This document shows, in pieces, positions 1 through 9,046 of a stretch of DNA of 64,000 nt. The stretch is from the NCBI RefSeq assembly GCF_000982825.1, contig NZ_CP011047.1, positions 186,001 through 250,000 on the forward strand, given 5' to 3'. Position numbers and translations under genes: made by a program. The stretch's first letter is position 1. Each line of letters opens with the position of its first letter. Under the pieces are notes generated by a model, which saw only the letters and a program-made list of their open reading frames with translations, was not told the DNA's origin and did no database searches. This DNA is from Cronobacter sakazakii. GTDB taxonomy: Bacteria; Pseudomonadota; Gammaproteobacteria; Enterobacterales; Enterobacteriaceae.

Positions 1-1012
1 CGTCGAGATGCAGGCCGTTGAGCGCCGCCTCGGTGCTGCCGACATTGGTGGCTTTGGAATCGTTAATCCAGCGCACGCCGTTATGCTCATAAGCGAGCTG
101 GAAACGGTGCGCCAGCCCGCCAAACGTCGTCAGCGCTTTCAGGCTACTGGCACGCGGCAGGCCTGCGGCATCCGCCAGCGCCAGCGCCGCCAGGGCGTTG
201 GTGTAGTTATGCTGGCCAACGAGCTTCATCTCCTTCACGTTAAGGACTTTCTCGCCCCGCACGCGCAGCCAGATTTCGCCCTGCTGACGGTTAAGGTGAT
301 AATCCCCGACATCAATGCCGAAGCTCACGCAGCGCTCGTCCGCGCCGCGTACCGGCATGGTCAGCGCGTCGTCGGCGTTTACCACGCACACCGTCGCGTT
401 TTCATATATCCGTAACTTCGCCGCACGATACTGCTGCAACCCGAGCGGATAACGATCCATATGATCTTCGGTGACGTTAAGAATGGTCGCGGCGGCAGCC
501 TTCAGGCTAAAGGTAGTTTCGAGCTGGAAGCTGGAAAGCTCAAGTACATACAGCTCGCGGCCCTCTTCCAGCAGCATCAGCGCGGGCAGGCCAATATTGC
601 CACCCACGCCCACGTTAACACCCGCCGCTTTCGCCATTTCGCCCACCAGCGTCGTTACGGTGCTTTTGCCGTTCGAGCCGGTAATGGCGATGACAGGTGC
701 CTGCGCTTCGCGACAAAACAGTTCGATATCGCCAACAATCTCAACGCCTGCTTCTGCCGCCGCGCTCAGCGCCGGATGCGCGAGGGCGATGCCTGGGCTT
801 GCGACGATCAGATCGGCGTTCATCAGCCAGTTTTCATTGAGCGAGCCGAGATGGCGCTCCACCTCTTCCGGCAGCTTATCCAGCCCCGGCGGGGAGATTC
901 GGGTATCCATCACGCGCGGCGTCACGCCGCGCGCCAGGAAAAAGTCCACGCAGGAAAGGCCGGTTAACCCAAGCCCGATGATGACGACTTTTTTACCCTG
1001 ATAATCTGCCAT
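1..1012 (-). CDS. murD: UDP-N-acetylmuramoyl-L-alanine--D-glutamate ligase, 3' end outside window
   Basis: Cytoplasmic Mur ligase that adds D-glutamate to UDP-MurNAc-L-Ala in peptidoglycan precursor synthesis. The start is the CAT at 1010-1012 (protein begins MADYQGKK). About 337 residues of roughly 438 lie in the window; the C-terminal domain is beyond position 1. Visible: an N-terminal Rossmann-like nucleotide fold (VVIIGLGLTG), the ATP-binding P-loop TGSNGKST at about residues 111-118, and the central-domain segment with LNVTEDHMDRY. It starts 2 bp after mraY ends, so it belongs to the same dcw transcript. Confidence 0.97.
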   Translation of the reverse strand, partial: MADYQGKKVVIIGLGLTGLSCVDFFLARGVTPRVMDTRISPPGLDKLPEEVERHLGSLNENWLMNADLIVASPGIALAHPALSAAAEAGVEIVGDIELFCREAQAPVIAITGSNGKSTVTTLVGEMAKAAGVNVGVGGNIGLPALMLLEEGRELYVLELSSFQLETTFSLKAAAATILNVTEDHMDRYPLGLQQYRAAKLRIYENATVCVVNADDALTMPVRGADERCVSFGIDVGDYHLNRQQGEIWLRVRGEKVLNVKEMKLVGQHNYTNALAALALADAAGLPRASSLKALTTFGGLAHRFQLAYEHNGVRWINDSKATNVGSTEAALNGLHLD

Positions 1013-1014
1013 GT

Positions 1015-2097
1015 TTAACGTACCTTAAGCGTAGCCAGGCCAATCAGCACCAGCATCAGCGAAATCACCCAGAAGCGCACGATCACGCGCGGCTCCGGCC
1101 AGCCTTTCAGTTCATAGTGGTGATGAATCGGCGCCATGCGGAAAATGCGCTGTCCGCGCAGCTTAAAGGAGCCTACCTGCAGGATGACCGACAGGGTTTC
1201 CACCACGAAAACGCCGCCCATAATCACCAGCAGGAACTCCTGACGCAGCAGCACGGCGATAATGCCGAGCGCGCCGCCTAAGGCCAGCGAGCCGACATCA
1301 CCCATAAAGACCTGCGCCGGATAGGTGTTAAACCACAGAAAGCCCAGGCCCGCGCCGACAATCGCGGTGCAGACAATCACCAGCTCACCCGCGTGACGCA
1401 GATACGGAATATGCAGGTAGCTTGCGAAATTCATGTTACCTGTCGCCCACGCCACCAGCGCGAAACCGCCTGCCACCAGTACGGTAGGCATAATGGCGAG
1501 GCCGTCCAGACCGTCGGTCAGGTTTACCGCGTTGCCGGTGCCGACAATAACGAAATAAGCGAGCAGCACATAGAAAATGCCGAGCTGCGGCATCACGTCT
1601 TTAAAGAACGGCACCACCAGTTCTGTTGCAGGCGTGCCTTTACCGGTGATGTAAAGCGCAAACGCCACCGTCAGGGCAATCAACGACATCCAGAAATATT
1701 TCCAGCGGGCGATCAGGCCCTTGGTGTCTTTACGCACCACCTTACGGTAATCGTCGACAAAACCGACCGCGCCGTAACCGACCAGCACAAACAGCACGCA
1801 CCAGACATACGGGTTGGAAGGGTAAGCCCACAGCAGCACCGACACCACAATAGAGGTGAGGATCATGATGCCGCCCATGGTCGGCGTGCCGCGTTTGCTG
1901 AAATGCGACTCCGGGCCGTCGTTACGCACAACCTGCCCGAAGGAAAGCTTCTGTAAATGCGCGATCAGGCGCGGTCCCATCCATAACGAAATAAACAGCG
2001 CGGTCAGCAGGCTGACGATGGCGCGAAACGTCAGATACGAAAAGACGTTAAAGCCGGAATAATATTTGACCAGATGCTCGGCCAGCCACACTAACAT
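1015..2097 (-). CDS. mraY: phospho-N-acetylmuramoyl-pentapeptide transferase
   Basis: Integral membrane enzyme that transfers phospho-MurNAc-pentapeptide to undecaprenyl phosphate, giving lipid I. The protein is 360 aa, the usual length, with about ten hydrophobic segments. Catalytic and Mg-binding motifs seen: VGFVDDYRK (Asp115/Asp116), NAVNLTDGLDGLA, and FMGDVGSLALG near residue 267, followed by the histidine-rich loop PIHHHYEL. The start overlaps the end of murF by 7 bp, typical translational coupling in the dcw cluster. Confidence 0.98.
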   Translation of the reverse strand: MLVWLAEHLVKYYSGFNVFSYLTFRAIVSLLTALFISLWMGPRLIAHLQKLSFGQVVRNDGPESHFSKRGTPTMGGIMILTSIVVSVLLWAYPSNPYVWCVLFVLVGYGAVGFVDDYRKVVRKDTKGLIARWKYFWMSLIALTVAFALYITGKGTPATELVVPFFKDVMPQLGIFYVLLAYFVIVGTGNAVNLTDGLDGLAIMPTVLVAGGFALVAWATGNMNFASYLHIPYLRHAGELVIVCTAIVGAGLGFLWFNTYPAQVFMGDVGSLALGGALGIIAVLLRQEFLLVIMGGVFVVETLSVILQVGSFKLRGQRIFRMAPIHHHYELKGWPEPRVIVRFWVISLMLVLIGLATLKVR

Positions 2098-3449
2098 GTC
2101 CTGTTCTCCTGTAATGCGCGCACCACCTCTTCCATGGCAGCACTACGTGAACCTTTCACTAAAAGGGTAATGATGGAATGCTCGTTGATAAGCGTCTTCA
2201 GGCGTGCAATCACGGCCTGCTTATCGCGGAAATGTTCGCCTACGCCGCTGGCGCGGCTGATGCCTTCGCTGAGGGTGCCGACGCTCAGGACTTTATCGAT
2301 GCCTGCGGCTTTCGCCGCTTCGCCCACCTGCTGATGGCAGGCTTCGGCTTCATCGCCAAGCTCAGCCATGTCGCCCACCACCATCACGCGATAGCCGGGC
2401 ATTTCAGAGAGCACCTGCGCGGCAGCGGTCATAGAGCCAACGTTGGCGTTGTAGCTATCATCCAGCAACAGCTGGTTTTCGCCGAGATGCACCGGGAACA
2501 GACGCCCTGGCACTGCTTTGAGCTTCGCAAGACCGGCTTTAATCGCCTCAAGCGGCGCGCCGACGGCCATCGCCAGTGCCGAGGCGGCGAGCGCGTTAGC
2601 GATGTTGTGACGCCCTGGCAGCGGCAGCAGAACGTCCACGTCGCCCGTTGGCGTACGCAGCGTAAACTCCGTGCCGTGACTGGTGATATGGATATTGGTG
2701 GCGCTGAAATCGCTGGTATCGAGGTTCGGCGAGAAGCGCCAGACCTTGCGATCGCCAATCACGCTCTGCCAGTTCAGCCAGTCGTTGTTATCGGCGTTCA
2801 GAATCGCGATGCCGTTTGCCGGCAAGCCCGTGAAGATCTCGCCTTTGGCCTTTGCCACGCCCGCGAGCGAGCCAAAACCTTCCAGATGCGCCGCCGCCAG
2901 GTTATTGACCAGCGCGGCTTCCGGGCGCGTCAGGCTTACGGTCCAGGCGATTTCGCCCTGATGGTTCGCGCCAAGCTCAATCACCGCATACTCGTGCTCT
3001 GGCGTGAGGCGCAGCAGCGTCATCGGTACGCCGATGTCATTATTCAGATTGCCTGCGGTGTAGAGCGTGTTGCCGCACTCGCCAAGAATGGCGGCGGTCA
3101 TCTCTTTCACCGAGGTTTTGCCGGAAGAGCCCGTCAGCGCGACCACGCGCGCGGGCACCTGTTGTCTGACCCACGCCGCCAGTTCGCCAAACGCCAGACG
3201 CGTGTCGGCGACCACCAGCTGCGGCAGGTCGATATCCAGCTTGCGGCTCACCAGCAGCGCGCCCGCGCCGCCCGCCAGCGCCTGGCCTGCAAAATCGTGC
3301 GCGTCGAAACGCTCGCCTTTCAGCGCCACAAACAGGCAGCCTGGCGTCAGTTTGCGGGTGTCGGTCGTTACCGCGTCGATATCAGCATCGGCGCCGTGCA
3401 GCTCGCCATTCAGAATGGCGGCAAGCTGGCTCAGAGATACGCGAATCAT
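2091..3449 (-). CDS. murF: UDP-MurNAc-tripeptide--D-alanyl-D-alanine ligase
   Basis: Cytoplasmic Mur ligase that adds D-Ala-D-Ala to the UDP-MurNAc tripeptide, the last soluble precursor step. It is 452 aa, matching the E. coli family length. The P-loop TGSSGKTS lies at about residues 106-113, and the conserved C-terminal-domain segment LLLDDSYNANVGSM is present. It overlaps murE by 4 bp and mraY by 7 bp, so all three are co-translated on the minus strand. Confidence 0.98.
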   Translation of the reverse strand: MIRVSLSQLAAILNGELHGADADIDAVTTDTRKLTPGCLFVALKGERFDAHDFAGQALAGGAGALLVSRKLDIDLPQLVVADTRLAFGELAAWVRQQVPARVVALTGSSGKTSVKEMTAAILGECGNTLYTAGNLNNDIGVPMTLLRLTPEHEYAVIELGANHQGEIAWTVSLTRPEAALVNNLAAAHLEGFGSLAGVAKAKGEIFTGLPANGIAILNADNNDWLNWQSVIGDRKVWRFSPNLDTSDFSATNIHITSHGTEFTLRTPTGDVDVLLPLPGRHNIANALAASALAMAVGAPLEAIKAGLAKLKAVPGRLFPVHLGENQLLLDDSYNANVGSMTAAAQVLSEMPGYRVMVVGDMAELGDEAEACHQQVGEAAKAAGIDKVLSVGTLSEGISRASGVGEHFRDKQAVIARLKTLINEHSIITLLVKGSRSAAMEEVVRALQENRTC

Positions 3450-4933
3450 GCCACTGCTCCCAGCAGACGCGCCGCAGTGACGCGATCGGAATAGTCAAGA
3501 CGGCGGGTGCCGACAATCTGGTAATCCTCATGGCCTTTGCCCGCCAGCAGCACGACGTCGTTTTCCGCCGCCTGCATAATGGCGTTGGTCACGGCTTCGG
3601 CGCGGCCTTCAACGACCCGCGCGCGGCCCGCATCCAGCATGCCGGTCAGGATATCCGCGATGATCGCCTTCGGATCTTCGGTGCGCGGGTTGTCATCTGT
3701 GACCACCACGACATCGGCGAATTGCTCGGCAATCGCGCCCATCAGCGGGCGTTTGCCTTTATCGCGATCGCCGCCGCAACCGAATACGCACCACAGCTTG
3801 CCCGCACAGTGCAGACGCGCGGCCTGCAACGCTTTTTCAAGCGCGTCCGGCGTGTGGGCGTAATCGACCACCACGGTCGGTTTGCCCGGCGCGCTGAACA
3901 CTTCCATGCGCCCGTTAACCGGCTGGAGGCGGGGCGCGCTTTCGAGCAGCGCGGCGAGCGGGTAACCGAGCGCCAGCAGCGTGCCGAGCGCCAGCAACAG
4001 ATTGCTGACGTTAAACGCGCCCATCAGACGGCTTTCGATTTCGCCATCGCCCCAGGAGGAGCTGAAGCGCAGGGTCGCACCGCGGTCGTGATATTCCACC
4101 GCATCCGCGCGCAGCCAGCGGCCGTGACAGCCCGGATTAATGTTGTTTTCCATCGACACCGCGACGGCATCCGGCAGCTTCGCCAGCCACCGGCGGCCGA
4201 CTTCATCATCGGCGTTGATCACCGCCTGTCCGTAATGGTGTGCGGAAAACAGCAGCCATTTCGCCGCTTCGTAATGTTCCATATCGCCGTGATAGTCGAG
4301 ATGATCGCGGCTTAAATTGGTAAATACCGTGGCGGCGAATTTCAGTGCCGCCACGCGATGCTGTACCAGACCGTGGGACGAGACTTCCATCGCGGCCACG
4401 GTCGCGCCCTGTGCGGCGAGCCCTGACAGCACATGCTGAACATCCACCGCAGAGCCGGTGGTATTTTCCGTCGGGATCACTTTGCCAAGCAGCCCGTTGC
4501 CCACGGTACCCATGACGGCGCTGGTTTCGCCCAGCCGCTGGCACCACTGCGCGATAAGCTGCGTGGTGGTGGTTTTACCGTTGGTGCCCGTCACGCCAAT
4601 CAGGCGCAGACGCTCGGATGGCTCATCATAAAAACGCCCCGCCAGCGCCGAGAGACGCTCGTTCAGCTGGCTTAAATAGATAACCGGCACGCCGTGGATC
4701 TCACGGACTTCGCCGTCCGTCGCCTCGCCTTTCGCTTCGGCGACGATGGCAGCTACACCTTGCGCTATCGCCTGCGGGATATACCGACGCCCGTCCGCCT
4801 GATGACCGACCACCGCCACAAAGAGATCCCCCGCCGCCGCCACGCGGCTGTCCAGGGTCATCTCCCGCAGAGCTCGCGCAGGCAGACCAGCTACCCACGG
4901 AGCGAGAAGGTCGCGCAAATTACGATCTGCCAC
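3446..4933 (-). CDS. murE: UDP-MurNAc-tripeptide synthetase, meso-diaminopimelate adding
   Basis: Adds meso-diaminopimelate to UDP-MurNAc-L-Ala-D-Glu in the cytoplasm. It is 495 aa. The ATP P-loop TGTNGKTTT is at about residues 115-123. The DNPR motif near residues 413-416 is the known signature of ligases that use meso-DAP rather than lysine, as expected for a Gram-negative wall. Its substrate links it to dapB, the DAP-pathway gene at the other end of this window. The start overlaps the end of ftsI by 14 bp. Confidence 0.98.
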   Translation of the reverse strand: MADRNLRDLLAPWVAGLPARALREMTLDSRVAAAGDLFVAVVGHQADGRRYIPQAIAQGVAAIVAEAKGEATDGEVREIHGVPVIYLSQLNERLSALAGRFYDEPSERLRLIGVTGTNGKTTTTQLIAQWCQRLGETSAVMGTVGNGLLGKVIPTENTTGSAVDVQHVLSGLAAQGATVAAMEVSSHGLVQHRVAALKFAATVFTNLSRDHLDYHGDMEHYEAAKWLLFSAHHYGQAVINADDEVGRRWLAKLPDAVAVSMENNINPGCHGRWLRADAVEYHDRGATLRFSSSWGDGEIESRLMGAFNVSNLLLALGTLLALGYPLAALLESAPRLQPVNGRMEVFSAPGKPTVVVDYAHTPDALEKALQAARLHCAGKLWCVFGCGGDRDKGKRPLMGAIAEQFADVVVVTDDNPRTEDPKAIIADILTGMLDAGRARVVEGRAEAVTNAIMQAAENDVVLLAGKGHEDYQIVGTRRLDYSDRVTAARLLGAVA

Positions 4934-6686
4934 CTGTTCCCTCTTCTCGATTAATTACGAATTCACTTTTTTCGCCCGTTGTCAGCGCATCCGGCTCGAT
5001 GTTCATGGTGCGCAGCACGCCGCCCATAATGGCACCGAAGACCGGCGCGGAAACGGCGCCGCCGTAGTATTTGCCCGCCTGCGGATCGTTAATCACCACC
5101 ACCAGCGCGAAACGCGGATTGCTGGCAGGTGCAACGCCTGCGGTGTAAGCAATGTATTTGTTGATATAACGCCCGTCCGGCCCGACTTTTTTCGCCGTAC
5201 CGGTTTTAATCGCAATGCGGTAGCCTTTGATCGCCGCCTTCACGCCGCCGCCGCCAGGCAGCGCCACGCTTTCCATCATATGCACCACGGTGCGCACGAT
5301 AGATTCCGGGAAAATGCGCTCGCCCGGCACGGGCGGATCGACTTTGGTAATCGACAGCGGGCGGTAGACGCCATAGCTGCCGATGGTTGCGTAGACTCGC
5401 GCTAACTGTAACGGCGTTACCATTAGCCCGTAGCCGAATGAGAAGGTGGCCCTCTCTATGTCAGACCACCGTTGTTTTTGTGGGAATAAGCCACTGCGTT
5501 CTCCGACCAGCCCCAGATTGGTCGACTTTCCAAGTCCAAAGCGTGAGTAAGTATCCACTAACGCTGAGGAGGGCATCGCTAACGCCAGTTTAGAAACCCC
5601 GACGTTACTCGACTTCTGTAACACCCCGGTAAGGGTCAGCTCGCTGTAGCGGGCGACGTCTTTAATCTCGTGACCGTTAATGCGGTACGGAACGGTGTTG
5701 AGCACCGTATTTTCCTGGACCACGCCGCGTTGCAGCGCCGTCATGACCACCATCGGTTTCACCGTAGAACCTGGCTCGAAAACGTCCGTAATGGTGCGGT
5801 TACGCATTACGTCTTTCGGCGTGCCGGTGATGTTGTTCGGGTTATAAGAGGGGCTATTGGCCATCGCCAGCACTTCGCCGGTATTCACATCCACCAGCAC
5901 GGCGCTGCCGGATTCCGCCTTGTTGAACGCGACGGCGTTGTTAAGCTCACGGTAAACCAGCGCCTGGAGGCGTTCGTCAATGCTGAGCGCCAGGTTGTGC
6001 GCCGCCTGGCTGTCGGTCGAGGAGATATCCTCAATGACGCGGCCATAGCGGTCTTTACGCACGATACGCTCGCCGGGCTGGCCGGTGAGCCATTTATCAA
6101 AGCTTTTTTCGACACCCTCAATCCCCTGGCTGTCGACGTTGGTAAAGCCGATGAGGTGAGCGGTCACTGCGCCGGAAGGATAGTAACGGCGCGACTCTTC
6201 GCGCAGGTGAATACCAGGGAGCTTAAGCTTTTTGATGTAATCGCCAATGTCCGGGTTGACCTGGCGCGCGAGATAGATAAAGCGGCCTTTCGGGTTGGCA
6301 TTGACGCGCGCGGCCAGTTGATCGAGCGGAATTTTCAGCGCGTCGGAGAGCGCCTTCCAGCGGTTGTCGAGCGTAATACCGCCTGCGTCGTGCAGCTCTT
6401 TCGGGTCAGCCCAGATAGCTTTTACCGGCACGCTGACCGCGAGCGGTCGGCCGGAGCGGTCGGTTATCATGCCTCGCGCGGTAGAAACCTCCTGCACGCG
6501 CAGCGAGCGCATATCCCCCTGACGCACCAGCATATCCGGGTCAATAATCTGCAACCAGGCGACGCGCGCCAGCAGAAACGCCAGAGCCAGCAAAATGCAG
6601 CCGCAAAGCAACGCAAAACGCCAACTGATAAAGTTGGCCTGTTCTTCCTGACGTTTTGGTTTAAGCGTCTTTGCTGCTGCTTTCAT
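4920..6686 (-). CDS. ftsI: septal peptidoglycan transpeptidase, penicillin-binding protein 3
   Basis: Class B penicillin-binding protein that crosslinks septal peptidoglycan with FtsW at the divisome. It is 588 aa, identical in length to the E. coli protein. Layout: a short cytoplasmic tail, one membrane anchor at about residues 25-45, a non-catalytic pedestal domain, then the transpeptidase domain with the active-site tetrad STVKP (Ser near 307), SSN near 359 and KTGTA near 494. The C terminus is the processed region ending EGTGGRS. It lies 15 bp downstream of ftsL. Confidence 0.98.
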   Translation of the reverse strand: MKAAAKTLKPKRQEEQANFISWRFALLCGCILLALAFLLARVAWLQIIDPDMLVRQGDMRSLRVQEVSTARGMITDRSGRPLAVSVPVKAIWADPKELHDAGGITLDNRWKALSDALKIPLDQLAARVNANPKGRFIYLARQVNPDIGDYIKKLKLPGIHLREESRRYYPSGAVTAHLIGFTNVDSQGIEGVEKSFDKWLTGQPGERIVRKDRYGRVIEDISSTDSQAAHNLALSIDERLQALVYRELNNAVAFNKAESGSAVLVDVNTGEVLAMANSPSYNPNNITGTPKDVMRNRTITDVFEPGSTVKPMVVMTALQRGVVQENTVLNTVPYRINGHEIKDVARYSELTLTGVLQKSSNVGVSKLALAMPSSALVDTYSRFGLGKSTNLGLVGERSGLFPQKQRWSDIERATFSFGYGLMVTPLQLARVYATIGSYGVYRPLSITKVDPPVPGERIFPESIVRTVVHMMESVALPGGGGVKAAIKGYRIAIKTGTAKKVGPDGRYINKYIAYTAGVAPASNPRFALVVVINDPQAGKYYGGAVSAPVFGAIMGGVLRTMNIEPDALTTGEKSEFVINREEGTGGRS

Positions 6687-6701
6687 TCGCCTGGTCAGTC
6701 C

Positions 6702-7067
6702 TTATTTCTGCACCACAATATTTTCCTGCGAGGGATCGACATGCTGCATTTGCAGCTTTTCCGTTGCGATCCGTTCTACCCGGCTGTGATCGCCGAGCGC
6801 GTTTTCTTCAAGGATCAGGTTGCGCCATTCGATATCCAGCGCATCGCGTTCCAGCACCAGCTGCTCGCGCTGCGCGGTCAGCAGGCGAGTGTGGTGCGCG
6901 GTGGTGACCACGAAAATCGCAGTCACGATAATGGCAATAAACAGAAAGAGCGGCAGTTTCCCGTAGCGCAGAAGATCGCCGCCGATCACGGCAGGCAGCG
7001 CATGACGTTCCGTGCTGCTAAGCGATCCGGTTACTTTGCTTAAGGTCTCTGTCACCCGGCTTATCAT
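6702..7067 (-). CDS. ftsL: cell division protein FtsL
   Basis: Bitopic divisome protein that forms the FtsQLB complex and activates FtsWI. It is 121 aa, as in E. coli: a short cytoplasmic tail, a single membrane helix at about residues 38-57, then a periplasmic coiled coil (LTAQREQLVLERDALDIEW and following). The start overlaps the end of rsmH by 4 bp. The membrane-proximal and C-terminal segments look almost invariant compared with what I know of E. coli FtsL. Confidence 0.97.
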   Translation of the reverse strand: MISRVTETLSKVTGSLSSTERHALPAVIGGDLLRYGKLPLFLFIAIIVTAIFVVTTAHHTRLLTAQREQLVLERDALDIEWRNLILEENALGDHSRVERIATEKLQMQHVDPSQENIVVQK

Positions 7068-8005
7068 GCGCCCGTCCTCTCGGCGACGCGCAGTACGGAA
7101 CTACGCGCGCGCGGGTTCTCAGCCACTTCCGCCTCGCCCGGCATCAGCTTGCCAAGCGCGCGCAGTTCGCGACCACCGAGCTTTTGCAGCTGCGCTTCGG
7201 TCATCGGCAAACCGGCCGGCACCTGCGGGCCGCGGCTCTGCTCGCGCATAAAGCGTTTCACCAGGCGATCTTCCAGCGAGTGGAAGCTGATAACCGAAAG
7301 CCGTCCGCCCGGCGCCAGCACCTCGACCGCGCCTTTCAGCGCCTGCTCAATCTCTTCAAGTTCGCTGTTCACCCAGATGCGCACCGCCTGGAAAGTGCGG
7401 GTGGCAGGATGCTTGAACTTGTCTTTGACCGGCGTCGCGGCGGCCACGACCTCCGCCAGCTCTTTGGTACGTGTCATGGGCAGTTCGCGGTTGCGCTCGA
7501 CTATGGCGCGCGCGATACGTTTAGCAAAGCGCTCTTCGCCGAAGGTTTTCAGCACCCAGGCGATATCCGCTTCTTCCGCGTTGCGCAGCCATTCGGCGGC
7601 AGATTGCCCACGGGTAGGATCCATGCGCATATCGAGCGGGCCATCGCGCATAAAGGAGAAGCCGCGCTCAGGGTCGTCAAGTTGCGGCGATGAAACGCCG
7701 AGATCGAGAAGGATGCCGTTGATTTTGCCCTGTAATTCGCGTTCGCGAACGTAATCGCCGAGCGCCGAGAAAGGGCCATGAATGATGGAGAAACGCGGAT
7801 CGTCAATGGCAGCGGCCGCCGCGATCGCCTGCGGATCGCGATCGATCGCCAGTAATCGGCCCTGTTCGCCCAGCTGTGAAAGGATAAGGCGCGAGTGTCC
7901 GCCGCGGCCAAAAGTGCCGTCAATGTAAATGCCGTCCGGACGTATATTCAGGCCATTGACGGCCTCGTCCAGGAGCACCGTCGTATGTTTATAATTTTCC
8001 ATCAT
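7064..8005 (-). CDS. rsmH: 16S rRNA m4C1402 methyltransferase
   Basis: S-adenosylmethionine-dependent methyltransferase that modifies C1402 N4 of 16S rRNA in the decoding site. It is 313 aa, the E. coli length. Seen: GTFGRGGHSR, which forms the SAM-binding loop, the acidic LLAIDRDPQAI strand, and LLDLGVSSPQLD. It lies 3 bp downstream of mraZ and overlaps ftsL by 4 bp. The older name is mraW. Confidence 0.97.
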   Translation of the reverse strand: MMENYKHTTVLLDEAVNGLNIRPDGIYIDGTFGRGGHSRLILSQLGEQGRLLAIDRDPQAIAAAAAIDDPRFSIIHGPFSALGDYVRERELQGKINGILLDLGVSSPQLDDPERGFSFMRDGPLDMRMDPTRGQSAAEWLRNAEEADIAWVLKTFGEERFAKRIARAIVERNRELPMTRTKELAEVVAAATPVKDKFKHPATRTFQAVRIWVNSELEEIEQALKGAVEVLAPGGRLSVISFHSLEDRLVKRFMREQSRGPQVPAGLPMTEAQLQKLGGRELRALGKLMPGEAEVAENPRARSSVLRVAERTGA

Positions 8006-8008
8006 ATT

Positions 8009-8467
8009 TTATAAAGACAAATCCTGCAGCCGTTCCGACAACACTTCAGAAGATGACTGCTCAGCGTCGATATCTTCCCTGACCTGTTGATGCCAAGTCG
8101 CTTCGTCCCACAGCTCAAATTTATTGAACTGCCCGACCAGCATCACTTGTTTGGTCAATCCGGCGTGTTGCCGTAAAACGGGTGCTAATAAAAGACGGCC
8201 CGCACTGTCCATCTGGCATTCGCTGGCATGGCCCAGCAGCAGGCGCTGCACGCGACGTTCTGCGGGGTTCATGCTCGACAGACGCGACAATTTTTGTTCA
8301 ATAATGACCCATTCGGGCAGGGTATAAAGCAACAGGCAGGGATGGTGAATATCAATGGTGCAAACCATCTGGCCGGACGAGGCGTCGTTCAATAAATCGC
8401 GATAGCGCGTCGGAACGGATAACCGCCCTTTGCTGTCGAGATTCACCAACGTTGCGCCACGAAACAT
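8009..8467 (-). CDS. mraZ: transcriptional regulator of the dcw cluster
   Basis: AbrB-like, ring-forming DNA-binding protein; the first gene of the division and cell-wall cluster and a repressor of its own promoter. It is 152 aa with two tandem MraZ/SpoVT-like domains. Each carries the DSKGRL or DSAGRL type motif (NLDSKGRLSVP near residue 9 and QMDSAGRLLLAP in the second half). The start is the CAT at 8465-8467. Its expected binding sites lie just upstream. Confidence 0.97.
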   Translation of the reverse strand: MFRGATLVNLDSKGRLSVPTRYRDLLNDASSGQMVCTIDIHHPCLLLYTLPEWVIIEQKLSRLSSMNPAERRVQRLLLGHASECQMDSAGRLLLAPVLRQHAGLTKQVMLVGQFNKFELWDEATWHQQVREDIDAEQSSSEVLSERLQDLSL

Positions 8468-8495
8468 TAAAGCCTCACTGAGCTCTGCCCTTTTT

Positions 8496-8520
8496 CACCA
8501 CTTTATCCCACAAAATCCCA
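8496..8520 (-). promoter_or_regulatory. MraZ operator boxes
   Basis: On the minus strand there are three 10-bp spaced repeats reading TGGGA, TGGGA and TGGT (complements of 8517-8520, 8507-8510 and 8497-8500). Published MraZ sites are TGGGN direct repeats with 5-bp spacers upstream of mraZ, which fits. The third box is degenerate. They lie just downstream of the -10 element, in the transcribed leader, as expected for autorepression. Confidence 0.8.
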
Positions 8521-8528
8521 CCCACCGG

Positions 8529-8558
8529 AGTTTACGGAGCGGAGGAAAAGCTTGTCAA
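8529..8558 (-). promoter_or_regulatory. mra (dcw) operon sigma-70 promoter
   Basis: Minus-strand -35 TTGACA (complement of 8553-8558) and -10 TAAACT (complement of 8529-8534) with an 18-bp spacer. This is immediately upstream of the MraZ boxes and mraZ, and is the expected main promoter for the division and cell-wall cluster. Confidence 0.82.
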
Positions 8559-9004
8559 GCCAGCACCGGGGCAGCCTTCAACAAAAGATTCGGCGCTGAC
8601 AAAGAGAAAGCGGCAAATAAAATCCCTGCCATGCTAACGAGGCAAAATTAACGCTATGAATATTTGTAAGAAAAAAGACGAATACACACAGGACCGTTAA
8701 AAACCACTTAATACGATCGGTGAAGAGGACTAAGTGTTGAGTTTGCGACGCGAGCGGCATTTTAAGGGAAAAGCCCTGGAGTTAACAGCGTCTGCTGTGG
8801 TTTAGCGCGCTTTTCTCAACCGTTCGGGAAACACCTGAAAACAAAAACCATACGCCTGCGGCTTAAGACATCTGCCCGGTTACAAATTTACACACAAGAA
8901 ATGATTGGTTACCACTTATACGGTAGCTCACACCGTTTCTTCATCGTCAGGAGAGGGAGTGTCAGAATGTGTAAAAAGGTGCCGGAATTATCTGAATCCA
9001 AAGA
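8559..9004. other. mraZ-cra intergenic region, no gene seen
   Basis: About 450 bp between the mra promoter and the cra terminator. Short open frames exist on both strands (for example 8578-8760 minus), but none has a convincing ribosome-binding site, conserved sequence or family. I see no RNA gene. It is probably the far-upstream part of the mra promoter region, matching the long cra-mraZ gap of E. coli. Confidence 0.5.
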
Positions 9005-9029
9005 AAAGGCAGCCGAAGCTGCCTTTTTA
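9001..9029 (-). terminator. cra terminator
   Basis: Perfect 6-bp stem GGCAGC/GCTGCC (9009-9024). On the minus strand its loop is TTCG and the tract TTTTCTTT follows, giving an intrinsic terminator 18 bp after cra. A short T tract on the plus strand would let it act in both directions. Confidence 0.85.
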
Positions 9030-9046
9030 TCTTTTTGCACTTAGCT

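Noticed and set aside
4920..6686. Possible small RNA inside the ftsI coding region (E. coli FtsO)
   Set aside because: I cannot identify a conserved RNA segment or terminator from sequence alone, so it is not listed.
8578..8760. 60-codon minus-strand frame between mraZ and cra with a hydrophobic stretch
   Set aside because: No convincing ribosome-binding site, no recognised family, and it lies in a long regulatory gap.
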